From positions 1-24,578 of the forward strand of contig JAEXAH010000150.1 of NCBI GenBank assembly GCA_023458315.1: DNA of 24,578 nt, read 5' to 3'. The notes under the pieces were generated by a model that saw only the letters and a list, made by a program, of their open reading frames with translations, had not been told where the DNA came from and did no database searches. The stretch is from Pseudomonadota bacterium (lineage in GTDB: Bacteria > Pseudomonadota > Alphaproteobacteria > Rhodospirillales > Magnetospirillaceae). The position numbers and the translations under genes were made by a program. Below are positions 14,701 through 21,527 of the stretch, in pieces (position 1 is the first letter of the stretch; each line of letters opens with the position of its first letter).

Positions 14701-15198
14701 TTGTCTTTCCTGACCCCGCCCCGCCCCGGCCTGTCGCCCTGGCACCCCGCCTTCGTGGCCGCCACATGGTTCGGCAGCGGCCGCATGCCGAAGGCGCCGG
14801 GCACCTGGGGCTCGCTGGCGGCGCTGCCCTTCGCCTGGGGACTGGCCCTGGTCGGCGGCTGGCCGTTGCTGCTGGCGGCGGCGCTGGGCTGTTTTCTGGT
14901 GGGCTGGTGGGCCGCGGCGGTCTATGTGCGCCGTACCGGCGTCGCCGATCCTTCGGAAGTGGTGATCGACGAAGTGGCCGGGCAATGGCTGGTGCTGGCC
15001 GCCGTGCCGCCCGAACCCTTGCTGTATCTGGCCGGGTTCGCCGTGTTCCGGCTGTTCGACATCACCAAGCCATGGCCGATCCGCTGGGCCGACCGCCACA
15101 TCCATGGCGGGCTGGGCGTCATGCTGGACGACATGCTGGCCGGCGTGTTCGGCGCCGCCCTGCTGTCGGTGCTGGCGCTGTGGAAGTCGCTGCCATGA
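14701..15198 (+). CDS. pgpA: Phosphatidylglycerophosphatase A
   Basis: A 165-residue inner-membrane enzyme that dephosphorylates phosphatidylglycerol phosphate in phospholipid synthesis. Conserved blocks: FGSGRMPKAPGTWGSLAA, EVVIDEVAGQW (acidic metal-binding face), FRLFDITKPWPI and GVMLDDMLAGV. Several hydrophobic segments (about residues 38-75, 95-120 and 135-160) fit membrane spans. The start is assigned to TTG at 14701 because CGGAG lies about 9 bases upstream and the protein then has the normal length; the first in-frame ATGs lie inside the conserved N-terminal region. A rare start codon plus a Shine-Dalgarno inside a possible pseudoknot suggests low or controlled translation. Its stop overlaps the first pncC ATG (ATGA). 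Confidence 0.9.
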   Translation: MSFLTPPRPGLSPWHPAFVAATWFGSGRMPKAPGTWGSLAALPFAWGLALVGGWPLLLAAALGCFLVGWWAAAVYVRRTGVADPSEVVIDEVAGQWLVLAAVPPEPLLYLAGFAVFRLFDITKPWPIRWADRHIHGGLGVMLDDMLAGVFGAALLSVLALWKSLP

Positions 15199-15257
15199 GC
15201 GCGGAACGCGCGGCCATGAGCGCGGAACGCGCGGCCATGAGCGCCGAACGAACTGCC
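15195..15257 (+). repeat. 21-bp tandem repeat carrying three pncC start codons
   Basis: Units at 15195-15215 and 15216-15236 are identical; the unit at 15237-15257 differs at a few positions. Each begins with ATG and encodes MSAER. Because 21 is a multiple of three, copy-number change would keep frame while changing the number of start sites. Confidence 0.9.
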
Positions 15258-15719
15258 GCCCGCCGCGTGCTGGACATCTGCGCCGAACGCGGCCTGCTGG
15301 CCGCCACCGCCGAATCCTGCACCGGCGGATTGGTGGCGGCGGCGCTGACCGCCATCGCCGGGTCGTCGGCGGTGGTGGATCGCGGCTTCGTCACCTATTC
15401 CAACGAGGCCAAGGCCGACATGCTGGGCGTCCCCATGGCGCTGATCCAGCAGCACGGCGCAGTGTCCGAGCCGGTGGCCCGCGCCATGGCCACGGGGGCG
15501 CTGACCCATTCCCGCGCCCAGGTGGCGGTGGCCGTCACCGGCATCGCCGGTCCCGGCGGCGGCAGCGCCGACAAGCCGGTGGGGCTGGTGCATTTCGCCG
15601 CGGCCCGTGCCAGCGGCGTCATTCAGGCCCGCCATCACGTCTTTGTCGGCGACCGTGATTCGGTGCGCGCCCAGGCGGTGCTGACCGCCCTGGAAATGCT
15701 AGCCGAAATCGCCGGTTAA
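15195..15719 (+). CDS. pncC: CinA C-terminal-type nicotinamide-nucleotide amidohydrolase
   Basis: A 174-residue (from the first ATG) stand-alone CinA C-terminal domain protein. PncC-type enzymes deamidate NMN to NaMN in pyridine nucleotide recycling. Family motifs: LLAATAESCTGGLVAAALT, VTYSNEAKADMLGV, GAVSEPVARAMA and AVTGIAGPGGGSADKPVGLVHFA. The N-terminus reads MSAERAA-MSAERAA-MSAERTA, because the DNA is a 21-bp tandem repeat with three in-frame ATGs at 15195, 15216 and 15237. Starting at the third gives 160 residues, the usual family length, so the first 14 residues look like repeat-derived extension. The first ATG has GGAAG 8 bases upstream and overlaps the pgpA stop; each repeat also supplies a GGAA before the next ATG. 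Confidence 0.92.
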   Translation: MSAERAAMSAERAAMSAERTAARRVLDICAERGLLAATAESCTGGLVAAALTAIAGSSAVVDRGFVTYSNEAKADMLGVPMALIQQHGAVSEPVARAMATGALTHSRAQVAVAVTGIAGPGGGSADKPVGLVHFAAARASGVIQARHHVFVGDRDSVRAQAVLTALEMLAEIAG

Positions 15720-15989
15720 GGCCCGAACCGCCGCCCGCAGGATCGCCAGCGGCACGGTCGGCGCCGTCGCCTCGGCATGGCGGCCGTCGCGGCTGAAGGC
15801 GGCATAGGGCAACACCCCCGAGGCATCGAACCCCACATGGGCATGCCAGCCCGGCAGAGCCGCCACCGCCCAGGCCCGGGCGGCCTCGGCCGAGGCGGTG
15901 GGGTGCTCGCCACCCAGCGCCGCGTCCAGGGCGGCATCGGGGCCGGTGGCGGCATCCAGGCGACACAGAAGGGTGCGATCGGGAACCAT
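15699..15989 (-). CDS. Small protein of unknown function
   Basis: A 96-residue ORF I do not recognise. It begins MVPDRTLLCRLDAATGPDAALDAALGGEHP and has central WAVAALPGWHAHVGFDASGVLPYAAFSRDGRHAEA. There is no signal peptide or membrane segment. Amino-acid use is ordinary rather than arginine/proline-rich, which favours it over the other frames of this stretch. It converges on pncC and overlaps its last 21 bases. A TATGAT hexamer ends 6 bases before the ATG, so a transcript could be nearly leaderless. It fills an otherwise empty 360-base gap and is divergent from the gene at 16085. Confidence 0.55.
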   Translation of the reverse strand: MVPDRTLLCRLDAATGPDAALDAALGGEHPTASAEAARAWAVAALPGWHAHVGFDASGVLPYAAFSRDGRHAEATAPTVPLAILRAAVRALTGDFG

Positions 15990-15995
15990 GATTCC

Positions 15996-16004
15996 ATCAT
16001 AGCA
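15996..16004 (-). promoter_or_regulatory. Candidate extended -10 for the small ORF
   Basis: On the minus strand TGC then TATGAT (16001-15996) forms an extended -10 identical to the one before erpA. It ends 6 bases from the ATG at 15989, the distance at which transcription normally starts. The -35 region is weak. Confidence 0.35.
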
Positions 16005-16025
16005 AGGCGCGGCCGCAGGTTGGAT

Positions 16026-16065
16026 TTGAAAATGCCGCCGCTTATCCCCTAATCTCCGGCGGCAT
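16026..16065 (+). promoter_or_regulatory. Candidate promoter with flanking inverted repeat for the CNBD gene
   Basis: TTGAAA (16026-16031, 5 of 6 to consensus) and TAATCT (16050-16055) have an 18-base spacer. A perfect 9-bp inverted repeat, ATGCCGCCG (16032-16040) and CGGCGGCAT (16057-16065), brackets the -10 element. This is a plausible operator position. Confidence 0.45.
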
Positions 16066-16084
16066 CGCGGAGAACCCCCACCCC

Positions 16085-16699
16085 ATGACAGACACGTCGC
16101 ACACCATCCATCTCGCCGTCGGCGAGCGCGTTTTCGCCCAGGGCGACAACGCCGACGCCGCCTATCTGGTGCTGGAGGGACGGGTCGGCCTGAGCCAGAA
16201 CGTGGACGGCCGCGTCATCGAAATCGGCACCATCGGCCCCGGCGAGGTCATGGGCGAAATGGCGGTGCTGGACGGCGGTCGCCGCAGTTCGACCGCCACC
16301 GCCATCGACCCATGCCGTCTGGCGGTGCTGGCCCAGGGCGATTTCCAGACCCGGCTGGAAGGCGCCGACCCCTTCCTGCGCGCCCTGCTCGACAGTTTCA
16401 TCAAGAACATCCGCACCTCGCCGCGCCTGTTCCTGCGACGCCCGCGCAGTTTCCGCGACCATGTGCGGCAGATGAACACCTTTTCCTGGAACCTGCGCCG
16501 TTTCGCCGGACGGCTGGACGACGCCGCCATGGCCGACGACGTGCTGGACATCCTGGACCGCCTGGACGTGGTCCTGGACGATCTGGCCAACGTGGCGGAA
16601 CTGACCGCCGACAAGCGCCACGACCTGATCGCCGACGAGGAAATGCACGGCGTCGATTTCTCGGACGTGGTTGGCTCCGAGGGGCGGCGGCGGCTGTAG
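16085..16699 (+). CDS. Cyclic nucleotide-binding domain protein without HTH
   Basis: A 204-residue protein. Residues about 8-120 form a cNMP-binding (CAP-ED) beta-roll: GERVFAQGDNADAAYLVLEGRVGL, IGPGEVMGEMAVLDGG, then RRSSTATA. The phosphate-binding cassette (G57, E58, R67 and S68 region) is intact, so cAMP or cGMP binding is plausible. The C-terminal 85 residues (RSFRDHVRQMNTFSWNLRRF, then DVLDILDRLDVVLDDLANVAEL) are helical and acidic and lack a recognisable CRP-type winged helix, so it is not an obvious transcription factor. It may be a signalling adaptor. The start is chosen at the first ATG after the promoter. It stands alone, followed by a repeat cluster. Confidence 0.82.
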   Translation: MTDTSHTIHLAVGERVFAQGDNADAAYLVLEGRVGLSQNVDGRVIEIGTIGPGEVMGEMAVLDGGRRSSTATAIDPCRLAVLAQGDFQTRLEGADPFLRALLDSFIKNIRTSPRLFLRRPRSFRDHVRQMNTFSWNLRRFAGRLDDAAMADDVLDILDRLDVVLDDLANVAELTADKRHDLIADEEMHGVDFSDVVGSEGRRRL

Positions 16700-16749
16700 C
16701 GGGCAATTCCTCTGTCGTTCTGCGAAACGGTTACGACAGGATCAGGGAA

Positions 16750-16840
16750 CACAGATGAACACAGGCGCCTGACGGCGCGCACAGATGAACACAGATAAAA
16801 AATATCTGTGTTCATCGGCGTTTATCTGAGTTCATCTGTG
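16750..16840. repeat. Cluster of direct and inverted copies of a 15-bp motif
   Basis: CACAGATGAACACAG occurs exactly at 16750-16764 and 16780-16794. Inverted copies follow at 16806-16816 (partial) and 16826-16840 (one mismatch). The middle copies form a perfect 14-bp stem, 16784-16797 with 16803-16816, around an AAAAA loop. The cluster sits between converging genes and is AT-rich relative to its surroundings. It resembles interspersed intergenic repeats, and the stem may also end transcription. Confidence 0.7.
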
Positions 16841-16874
16841 ATCCATTGGATCACTGTCGAACGATGCGAACAAA

Positions 16875-17138
16875 TCACCGCAACGGTTCGGACGAAATGC
16901 TTTCGCGCTGCGGCGCCGGAGTGGGCACGAAATCGGGCTCGGCCTGGGCGGCGGGGGCCGGTTGCTGCGCGGCAGGCGCGGGCTGATACGCGGCGGGCGG
17001 CTGGTTGGCGGCGGTCTTGTTGGCGTCCTGGGTGCGTTCGTAGGATTTCACGCCATGGGCGACCAGATCGGGCACGCCGCAGGCGGCCAGCGACAGCGGC
17101 AGCAATGCGGCAAGGGCGAAGCGGATCGGCGACATCAT
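16875..17138 (-). CDS. Small putative lipoprotein
   Basis: An 87-residue protein with a clear lipoprotein signal peptide: MSPIRFALAALLPLSLAAC, lipobox LAAC with C20 (counting from the first of two ATGs). The mature part begins GVPDLVAHGVKSYERTQDANKT and ends in a low-complexity proline/alanine/glutamine tail. I recognise no family. It would be anchored in the inner or outer membrane; residues after C20 are GV, with no aspartate at +2, which would favour outer-membrane sorting in enterobacterial terms. A GGGAA Shine-Dalgarno precedes the start. It lies 81 bases downstream of the saccharopine-dehydrogenase-like gene on the same strand and may belong to that operon. Confidence 0.7.
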   Translation of the reverse strand: MMSPIRFALAALLPLSLAACGVPDLVAHGVKSYERTQDANKTAANQPPAAYQPAPAAQQPAPAAQAEPDFVPTPAPQRESISSEPLR

Positions 17139-17219
17139 GTTTCCCGCGCGGCAAGGATCATCAAGGGGCCGGACGCTACACCCTGTGCGTCCCCCGCCGC
17201 AACCCCGCTTGGTGCAGGG

Positions 17220-18296
17220 CTATTCCCCGAAAACGTGGCCGAAGCGGTTGTCGAGCACGTCTTCCAGCCGGGCCTGTTCCTGCCGCACCACGCCGGTTTC
17301 CGGAATCAGGCCCAGACCGTGCAGATCGATCATGGCGCATAACCCGGCGGCGGTGGTTTTCTGGATGGCCGACAGGCCGCCGTCGAAGCCGTCGCCATAG
17401 ATTTTCTGCGCCCAGCTTTCCTGGGTCAGCAAGCCCCCCTTGCGGCCGACCACCGACACGAAGATCAGCGCCAGATCCTGGCGGGTGACGGGAATGGCGT
17501 TTTCGATGACGTCGCGGAACAACTCGCGCCGCTCGCCCAGGCGCAGGTCGCGCACCAGAAAGCGCATCAGGTCGCGGTGGCCGGGATAGCGCACGGTCTT
17601 GTAATCCAGGTTGCGCACCCGTCCGGCCAGGGTTTCGCACAACGTCCCCACCCCGCCCGAGGTGGAAAAAGCCTCGTAGCCGACGCCGTCCAGCGAGAAT
17701 TGCTCGACCGCCTCCAGCGGCGGCACCGTGACCAGGGCGCCGTCCACCAGCGCCTCGCACGGGTTGCAATACTCGTTGATCAGCCCTTCGATGCTCCAGG
17801 TCAGATTGTATTTCAGGGTGTTGTTGGGAAATTGCGGCAGGGCGCCGACCCGCAGATGCACTTCCTCGACCGCGTCGAACTGCCCGACCAGCGCCATGGC
17901 CACCATGGAGACGAAGCCCGGCGCCAACCCGCATTGCGGCACGAACACCGTGTCGGCGCCCTCGCCGATGGCGCGCACGGCGCGGGCGGTTTCCACGTCT
18001 TCGGTCAGGTCGAAATAATGCAGGCCGATGGCGCGGGCGGCGCGGGCCACCGCGACATTGCAATGGAACGGCAAGGCCGACACCACGATCTGGTGGCCGG
18101 TCAGCAGCGCCTGCAAGGCATCGTCGTCGCGGACGTCCACCTGGGCCCGGCGCACGCCGTCGGGGGCGCGGCGGGCCAGGGCCTCGCCGTCGCTGTCGGC
18201 CAGGGTGACGGCGTAATCGCCGCTGCCGGTCAGCAGACCGGCCACGGCAACGCCGATCTTGCCCGCCCCCAGGACGACGACGCGGCGCAAATCCAT
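17220..18296 (-). CDS. Saccharopine dehydrogenase-like NAD(P)-dependent oxidoreductase
   Basis: A 358-residue protein of the saccharopine dehydrogenase / homospermidine-synthase-like superfamily. The N-terminal Rossmann fold starts VVVLGAGKIGVAVAGLL with the GxGxxG dinucleotide motif at 10-15. VVSALPFHCNVAVARAA and VPQCGLAPGFVSMVAMAL follow, typical of the NADP-binding domain and its junction. The C-terminal catalytic domain contains NTLKYNLTWSIEGLINEYCNPCEAL and the tail TTAAGLCAMIDLHGLGLI. Relatives act on lysine or related amino acids, but the substrate here is not readable. It starts 2 bases after the stop of the cyclophilin-like gene, so the two form a tight pair. Confidence 0.82.
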   Translation of the reverse strand: MDLRRVVVLGAGKIGVAVAGLLTGSGDYAVTLADSDGEALARRAPDGVRRAQVDVRDDDALQALLTGHQIVVSALPFHCNVAVARAARAIGLHYFDLTEDVETARAVRAIGEGADTVFVPQCGLAPGFVSMVAMALVGQFDAVEEVHLRVGALPQFPNNTLKYNLTWSIEGLINEYCNPCEALVDGALVTVPPLEAVEQFSLDGVGYEAFSTSGGVGTLCETLAGRVRNLDYKTVRYPGHRDLMRFLVRDLRLGERRELFRDVIENAIPVTRQDLALIFVSVVGRKGGLLTQESWAQKIYGDGFDGGLSAIQKTTAAGLCAMIDLHGLGLIPETGVVRQEQARLEDVLDNRFGHVFGE

Positions 18297-18298
18297 GA

Positions 18299-18682
18299 TC
18301 AGGCCGCGTCTTCCACCGGTTCAACCCGGATCAGGTCGCCCGCTTCCACCTTGCGCAACTGGCGCACGTCGTCGGCGGTGGTTCCCCAGACATTGGCGGG
18401 CATGGCCAGGCGGATTTCCTCGCCCTCGGAATTGGGGGTCGGGCCATAGCCGATCACCACCGCCTCGCCCTCGACCCGAAAGGCCAGGTCGCCGGGCTGC
18501 ATCACCTCGCGGGCATCGGCCTCGCGCTCCACCCCCAACGGAATGGTGAAATACACTTCCTCGCCCCAATGGGCGGCGCGGCTTTCGAACGGCGCCGCCG
18601 CATACAGGGCGTCGGCGGTGGGGGTGTCGCGCAATTCCGCGACGATCGCCATCTTGCCGAAGGTCAACCTCAGTTTACGCAT
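18299..18682 (-). CDS. Cyclophilin-like fold protein (TM1367 type)
   Basis: A 127-residue protein whose pattern matches the TM1367-like family, which has a cyclophilin beta-barrel but lacks proven isomerase activity. Characteristic stretches are ELRDTPTADALYAAAPFES, HWGEEVYFTIPLGVEREADA, VMQPGDLAFRVEGEAVVIGYGPTPNS and RLAMPANVWGT. There is no signal peptide. The ATG has AGGGGAG at good spacing. It is followed after 2 bases by the saccharopine-dehydrogenase-like gene, suggesting a shared pathway. Function is unknown; a small-molecule-binding barrel is the usual guess. Confidence 0.8.
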   Translation of the reverse strand: MRKLRLTFGKMAIVAELRDTPTADALYAAAPFESRAAHWGEEVYFTIPLGVEREADAREVMQPGDLAFRVEGEAVVIGYGPTPNSEGEEIRLAMPANVWGTTADDVRQLRKVEAGDLIRVEPVEDAA

Positions 18683-18724
18683 TCATTCTCCCCTTCCCTG
18701 TCCGTCCAGGTTCACTTTGCCCGT

Positions 18725-18774
18725 TTTCAAGGGACCAGACCAGACGAGATGTGGGTTTCCCCACCCCCTTGAAA
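18725..18774. repeat. Nested inverted repeat upstream of the cyclophilin-like gene
   Basis: Outer arms TTTCAAGGG (18725-18733) and CCCTTGAAA (18766-18774) are perfectly complementary. Inside them GTGGG (18751-18755) pairs with CCCAC (18760-18764). The element lies in the gap between the ackA terminator and the start of the minus-strand pair, so it could be part of that pair's leader or a mobile-type intergenic repeat. Confidence 0.5.
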
Positions 18775-18786
18775 GCCCCGGCCATG

Positions 18787-18816
18787 AAAAAACCCCCGGC
18801 CTGACGGCCGGGGGTT
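18787..18816 (-). terminator. Intrinsic terminator of the ackA operon
   Basis: On the minus strand, AACCCCCGGCC and GGCCGGGGGTT form a perfect 11-bp GC-rich stem (18816-18806 with 18801-18791) with a 4-base loop, followed by a run of T (complement of 18787-18792). It lies 15 bases past the ackA stop. It is the clearest intrinsic terminator in the window. Confidence 0.93.
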
Positions 18817-18831
18817 CACGACATTGGTTCC

Positions 18832-20034
18832 TTACTGCGCCGCCTGGGCCATGCCGCGCACCACGGCGCGGGTGTGTTTGGCGATCATCATTTCCTCGTT
18901 GGTGGGAATGACGAAGACCGGCACACGGCTGTCGGCGGTGGAAATCTTCTCGGCATGGGCGGCATTGGCGGCGCCGTCCACGGCGATGCCCATCCACCCG
19001 GCCAGGGCGCACACCTTCTCGCGCACCGGGGCGGAATGTTCGCCGATCCCGGCGGTGAAGACCAGGGCGTCCAGGCCGCCCATGGCCGCCGCCAGCGACC
19101 CCAATTCGCGGTTGACGCGATAGCAGAACAGCTCGACCGCCTCGGCGGCGTGGGGATCGTCGCTTTCCAGCAACACGCGCATGTCGTTGGAAATGCCCGA
19201 CACGCCCAGCAGGCCCGACCGCTTGTACAGCAGCGCCTCGATCTCCTTGGCGGTCATGCCCTTCTGCTCCAGCAGATACAGGATGACGCCGGGGTCCAGA
19301 TTGCCGGTGCGGGTGCCCATGGGCAGGCCGTCCACGGCGGTGAAGCCCAGGGTCGAGGCCACCGAGCGGCCATCGTCCATGGCGCACATGGACGCGCCCG
19401 AGCCCAGATGGCACACCACCACCTTGCCCGCGGCCAGGACCGGGTCCATCTCGCGCAGGCGGCGGGCGATGAATTCATAGGACAGGCCGTGGAAGCCGTA
19501 GCGGCGCACCCCTTCCTCGGTCAACTGGCGCGGCAGGGCGAACGTGGTCGCCACCTTGGGATTGGTGGTGTGGAAGGCGGTGTCGAAACACGCCACCTGC
19601 ATCAGCCCCGGATGCACCTTGGCCAAGGCGCGGATGGGCGCCAGATTGTGCGGCTGGTGCAGCGGCGCCAGTTGCACGAACCCTTCCAGTTCATGCAGCA
19701 CCGCTTCGTCCACCAGCACCGGACTGGCGTATTTCGGGCCGCCATGCACCACGCGATGGCCGGCCGCCACCAGGGTCGCCCCTTCCAGGTGGTCCTCGAC
19801 CCAATCGATCAGGTGCTTCAGCAGATCCTCGTGGTTGAGGTTGCTGTCGGCGGGCCAACGTTGTTCGGCCAGCACCGCGCCATCCGCCGCCTGGGCGATG
19901 AAATGCGGGGCGACGTTGATGCCCTCGACCTGGCCCTTGGACGACAAACACGGCTTGCCGTCGCCGTTGGACAGGAACAGCGAGAACTTGATCGACGACG
20001 AACCGGCATTGATGACGAGAATACCGTCACGCAT
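18832..20034 (-). CDS. ackA: Acetate kinase
   Basis: A 400-residue acetate/propionate-type kinase that interconverts acetate + ATP and acetyl phosphate + ADP in the cytoplasm. Motifs of the acetokinase family: VINAGSSSIKFSLF at the N-terminus, AAGHRVVHGG, FDTAFH, VCHLGSGASMCAMDDGRSVASTLGF, LPMGTRTGNLDPG, FTAGIGEHSAPVRE and IPTNEEMMIAKHT. Length is normal. The start has an AGGAG Shine-Dalgarno whose bases overlap the stop of the upstream phosphotransacetylase fusion gene (12-base gap). The pair ends at the strong terminator at 18787-18816. Butyrate kinase is excluded by motif set; acetate versus propionate preference is not readable. Confidence 0.96.
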   Translation of the reverse strand: MRDGILVINAGSSSIKFSLFLSNGDGKPCLSSKGQVEGINVAPHFIAQAADGAVLAEQRWPADSNLNHEDLLKHLIDWVEDHLEGATLVAAGHRVVHGGPKYASPVLVDEAVLHELEGFVQLAPLHQPHNLAPIRALAKVHPGLMQVACFDTAFHTTNPKVATTFALPRQLTEEGVRRYGFHGLSYEFIARRLREMDPVLAAGKVVVCHLGSGASMCAMDDGRSVASTLGFTAVDGLPMGTRTGNLDPGVILYLLEQKGMTAKEIEALLYKRSGLLGVSGISNDMRVLLESDDPHAAEAVELFCYRVNRELGSLAAAMGGLDALVFTAGIGEHSAPVREKVCALAGWMGIAVDGAANAAHAEKISTADSRVPVFVIPTNEEMMIAKHTRAVVRGMAQAAQ

Positions 20035-20046
20035 GAAGTGCTCTCC

Positions 20047-21459
20047 TTACTCGGCGGCGACCTTGGCGCTCTTGGCGCGGCGGGCATGGGCGAACAGCAC
20101 GGCGACGGCGCAGGACGCCAGCCGGGCCTTGGCGGAATCGGCGCGGCTGGTCAGCACGATCGGCACGCGGGCGCCCAGCACGATGCCGGCCGCGTCGGCC
20201 TCGGCCAGATAGCTGAGCTGCTTGGCCAGCATGTTGCCCGCCTCGAGGTCGGGCACCAGCAGGATGTCGGCCTGACCGGCCACCGGCGAGTTGATCTTCT
20301 TGATCTTCGCCGCCTCGGCCGAAATGGCGTTGTCGAAGGCCAGCGGGCCGTCCAGTTCGCCGCCGGTGATCTGGCCGCGGTCGCTCATCTTGCACAGGGC
20401 CGCCGCCTCGATGGTCGAATTGATCTTGGGATAGACCGTCTCGACCGCCGACAGGATCGCCACCTTGGGCTTGGGCACTTGCAGGCAATGGGCCAGATCG
20501 ATGGCGTTCTGACAGATGTCCACCTTGTCTTCCAGGGTCGGATAGATGTTGATGGCGGCGTCGGTGATCAGCAGCGTCTTGGGATAGGTCGGCACGTCCA
20601 TGACGAAGACGTGGCTGATGCGGCGGCCGGTGCGCAGGCCGATGTCGCGGCGCGCCACCTCGTGCATCATCTCGTCGGTGTGCAGCGAGCCCTTCATCAG
20701 CGCCTCGGCCTCGCCCGAACGGCACAGCGCCACCGCCTTCTCGGCGGATTCGTGGCTGTGCTGGGTGTCGATGATGCGGATGCCGGTCAGGTCGAAGCCG
20801 AATTCCTCGGCCACCTGACGGATCTTGGCCTCGGGGCCGACCAGGATGGGATTGATCAGGCCGCGCTTGAACGCCTCGACCGGGCCTTCCAGCGACACCT
20901 GATCGCAGGGATGGCACACCGCAACCGAGATGGGCGCCAGCGGCGCGCAGCGTTCGATGATGTCCTCGAACACATGATGACGGCGGCGCAGGCTGACTTC
21001 ATGCAGTTCGGCCTTGGGCTGCACCACCTTGACCGTGGGGGCGAACACCTCGGCGCGGCCCTGGAACACCGTCTCGCCGCGCTGGTTGACCGCCTGGGTG
21101 TCGAAGGCCACCACGTTGGGCGCCTGCTTGCCGGTGGTGGTGATGCTGACCGTCAGGGTGTCGCCCACCTCGACCGCGTGCAGGAACTGGATTTCCTGGC
21201 TTTTGTAGACGGTGCCCGGGCCGGGCAGTTCACTGCCCAGCAGACCCGACAGCAGCGATCCGCCCCACATGGAATGGGCCATCACCTTACGATAGCCCGC
21301 CAGTTGCTGGGCCTGTTCGGCGCTGTAATGGGTGGGGTTCATGTCGCCGGTGGCGACGCCGAAAAGCTCGACGTCCTCCATGCGGCAGGTACGGGTGAGA
21401 GAGGCGCTGTCACCGACCTTGATTTCATCCCAGGTGCGGTTTTCCATCATCTCGACCAT
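20047..21459 (-). CDS. MaoC-like hydratase / phosphate acyltransferase fusion protein
   Basis: A 470-residue bifunctional protein. Residues about 8-145 are a hot-dog MaoC/(R)-enoyl-CoA hydratase domain; the catalytic pair is D39 and H44 in GDMNPTHYSAEQA, with the 5-residue spacing of PhaJ enzymes. Residues about 160-465 form a phosphate acetyl/butyryltransferase domain: HPCDQVSLEGPVEAFKRGLI, PILVGPEAKI, EALMKGSLHTDEMM, LLITDAAINIYP and LVPDLEAGNMLAKQL. The second domain swaps CoA for phosphate on acyl-CoA, feeding AckA 12 bases downstream. The first may hydrate (R)-3-hydroxyacyl intermediates, linking to polyhydroxyalkanoate or fatty-acid metabolism. The ATG at 21459 is chosen over an upstream in-frame ATG because AAGGAG lies 6 bases before it. 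Confidence 0.93.
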   Translation of the reverse strand: MVEMMENRTWDEIKVGDSASLTRTCRMEDVELFGVATGDMNPTHYSAEQAQQLAGYRKVMAHSMWGGSLLSGLLGSELPGPGTVYKSQEIQFLHAVEVGDTLTVSITTTGKQAPNVVAFDTQAVNQRGETVFQGRAEVFAPTVKVVQPKAELHEVSLRRRHHVFEDIIERCAPLAPISVAVCHPCDQVSLEGPVEAFKRGLINPILVGPEAKIRQVAEEFGFDLTGIRIIDTQHSHESAEKAVALCRSGEAEALMKGSLHTDEMMHEVARRDIGLRTGRRISHVFVMDVPTYPKTLLITDAAINIYPTLEDKVDICQNAIDLAHCLQVPKPKVAILSAVETVYPKINSTIEAAALCKMSDRGQITGGELDGPLAFDNAISAEAAKIKKINSPVAGQADILLVPDLEAGNMLAKQLSYLAEADAAGIVLGARVPIVLTSRADSAKARLASCAVAVLFAHARRAKSAKVAAE

Positions 21460-21527
21460 AGACTTCTCCTTGCCGGATCGGGCGCGGTCCTTGGTACCGT
21501 CGGGCGCCACTTTGTGTTGCGACGCAA

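Noticed and set aside
14766..15194. Upstream in-frame extension of pncC through pgpA
   Set aside because: PncC homology begins just after the repeated MSAER units; the upstream part is a shadow of pgpA.
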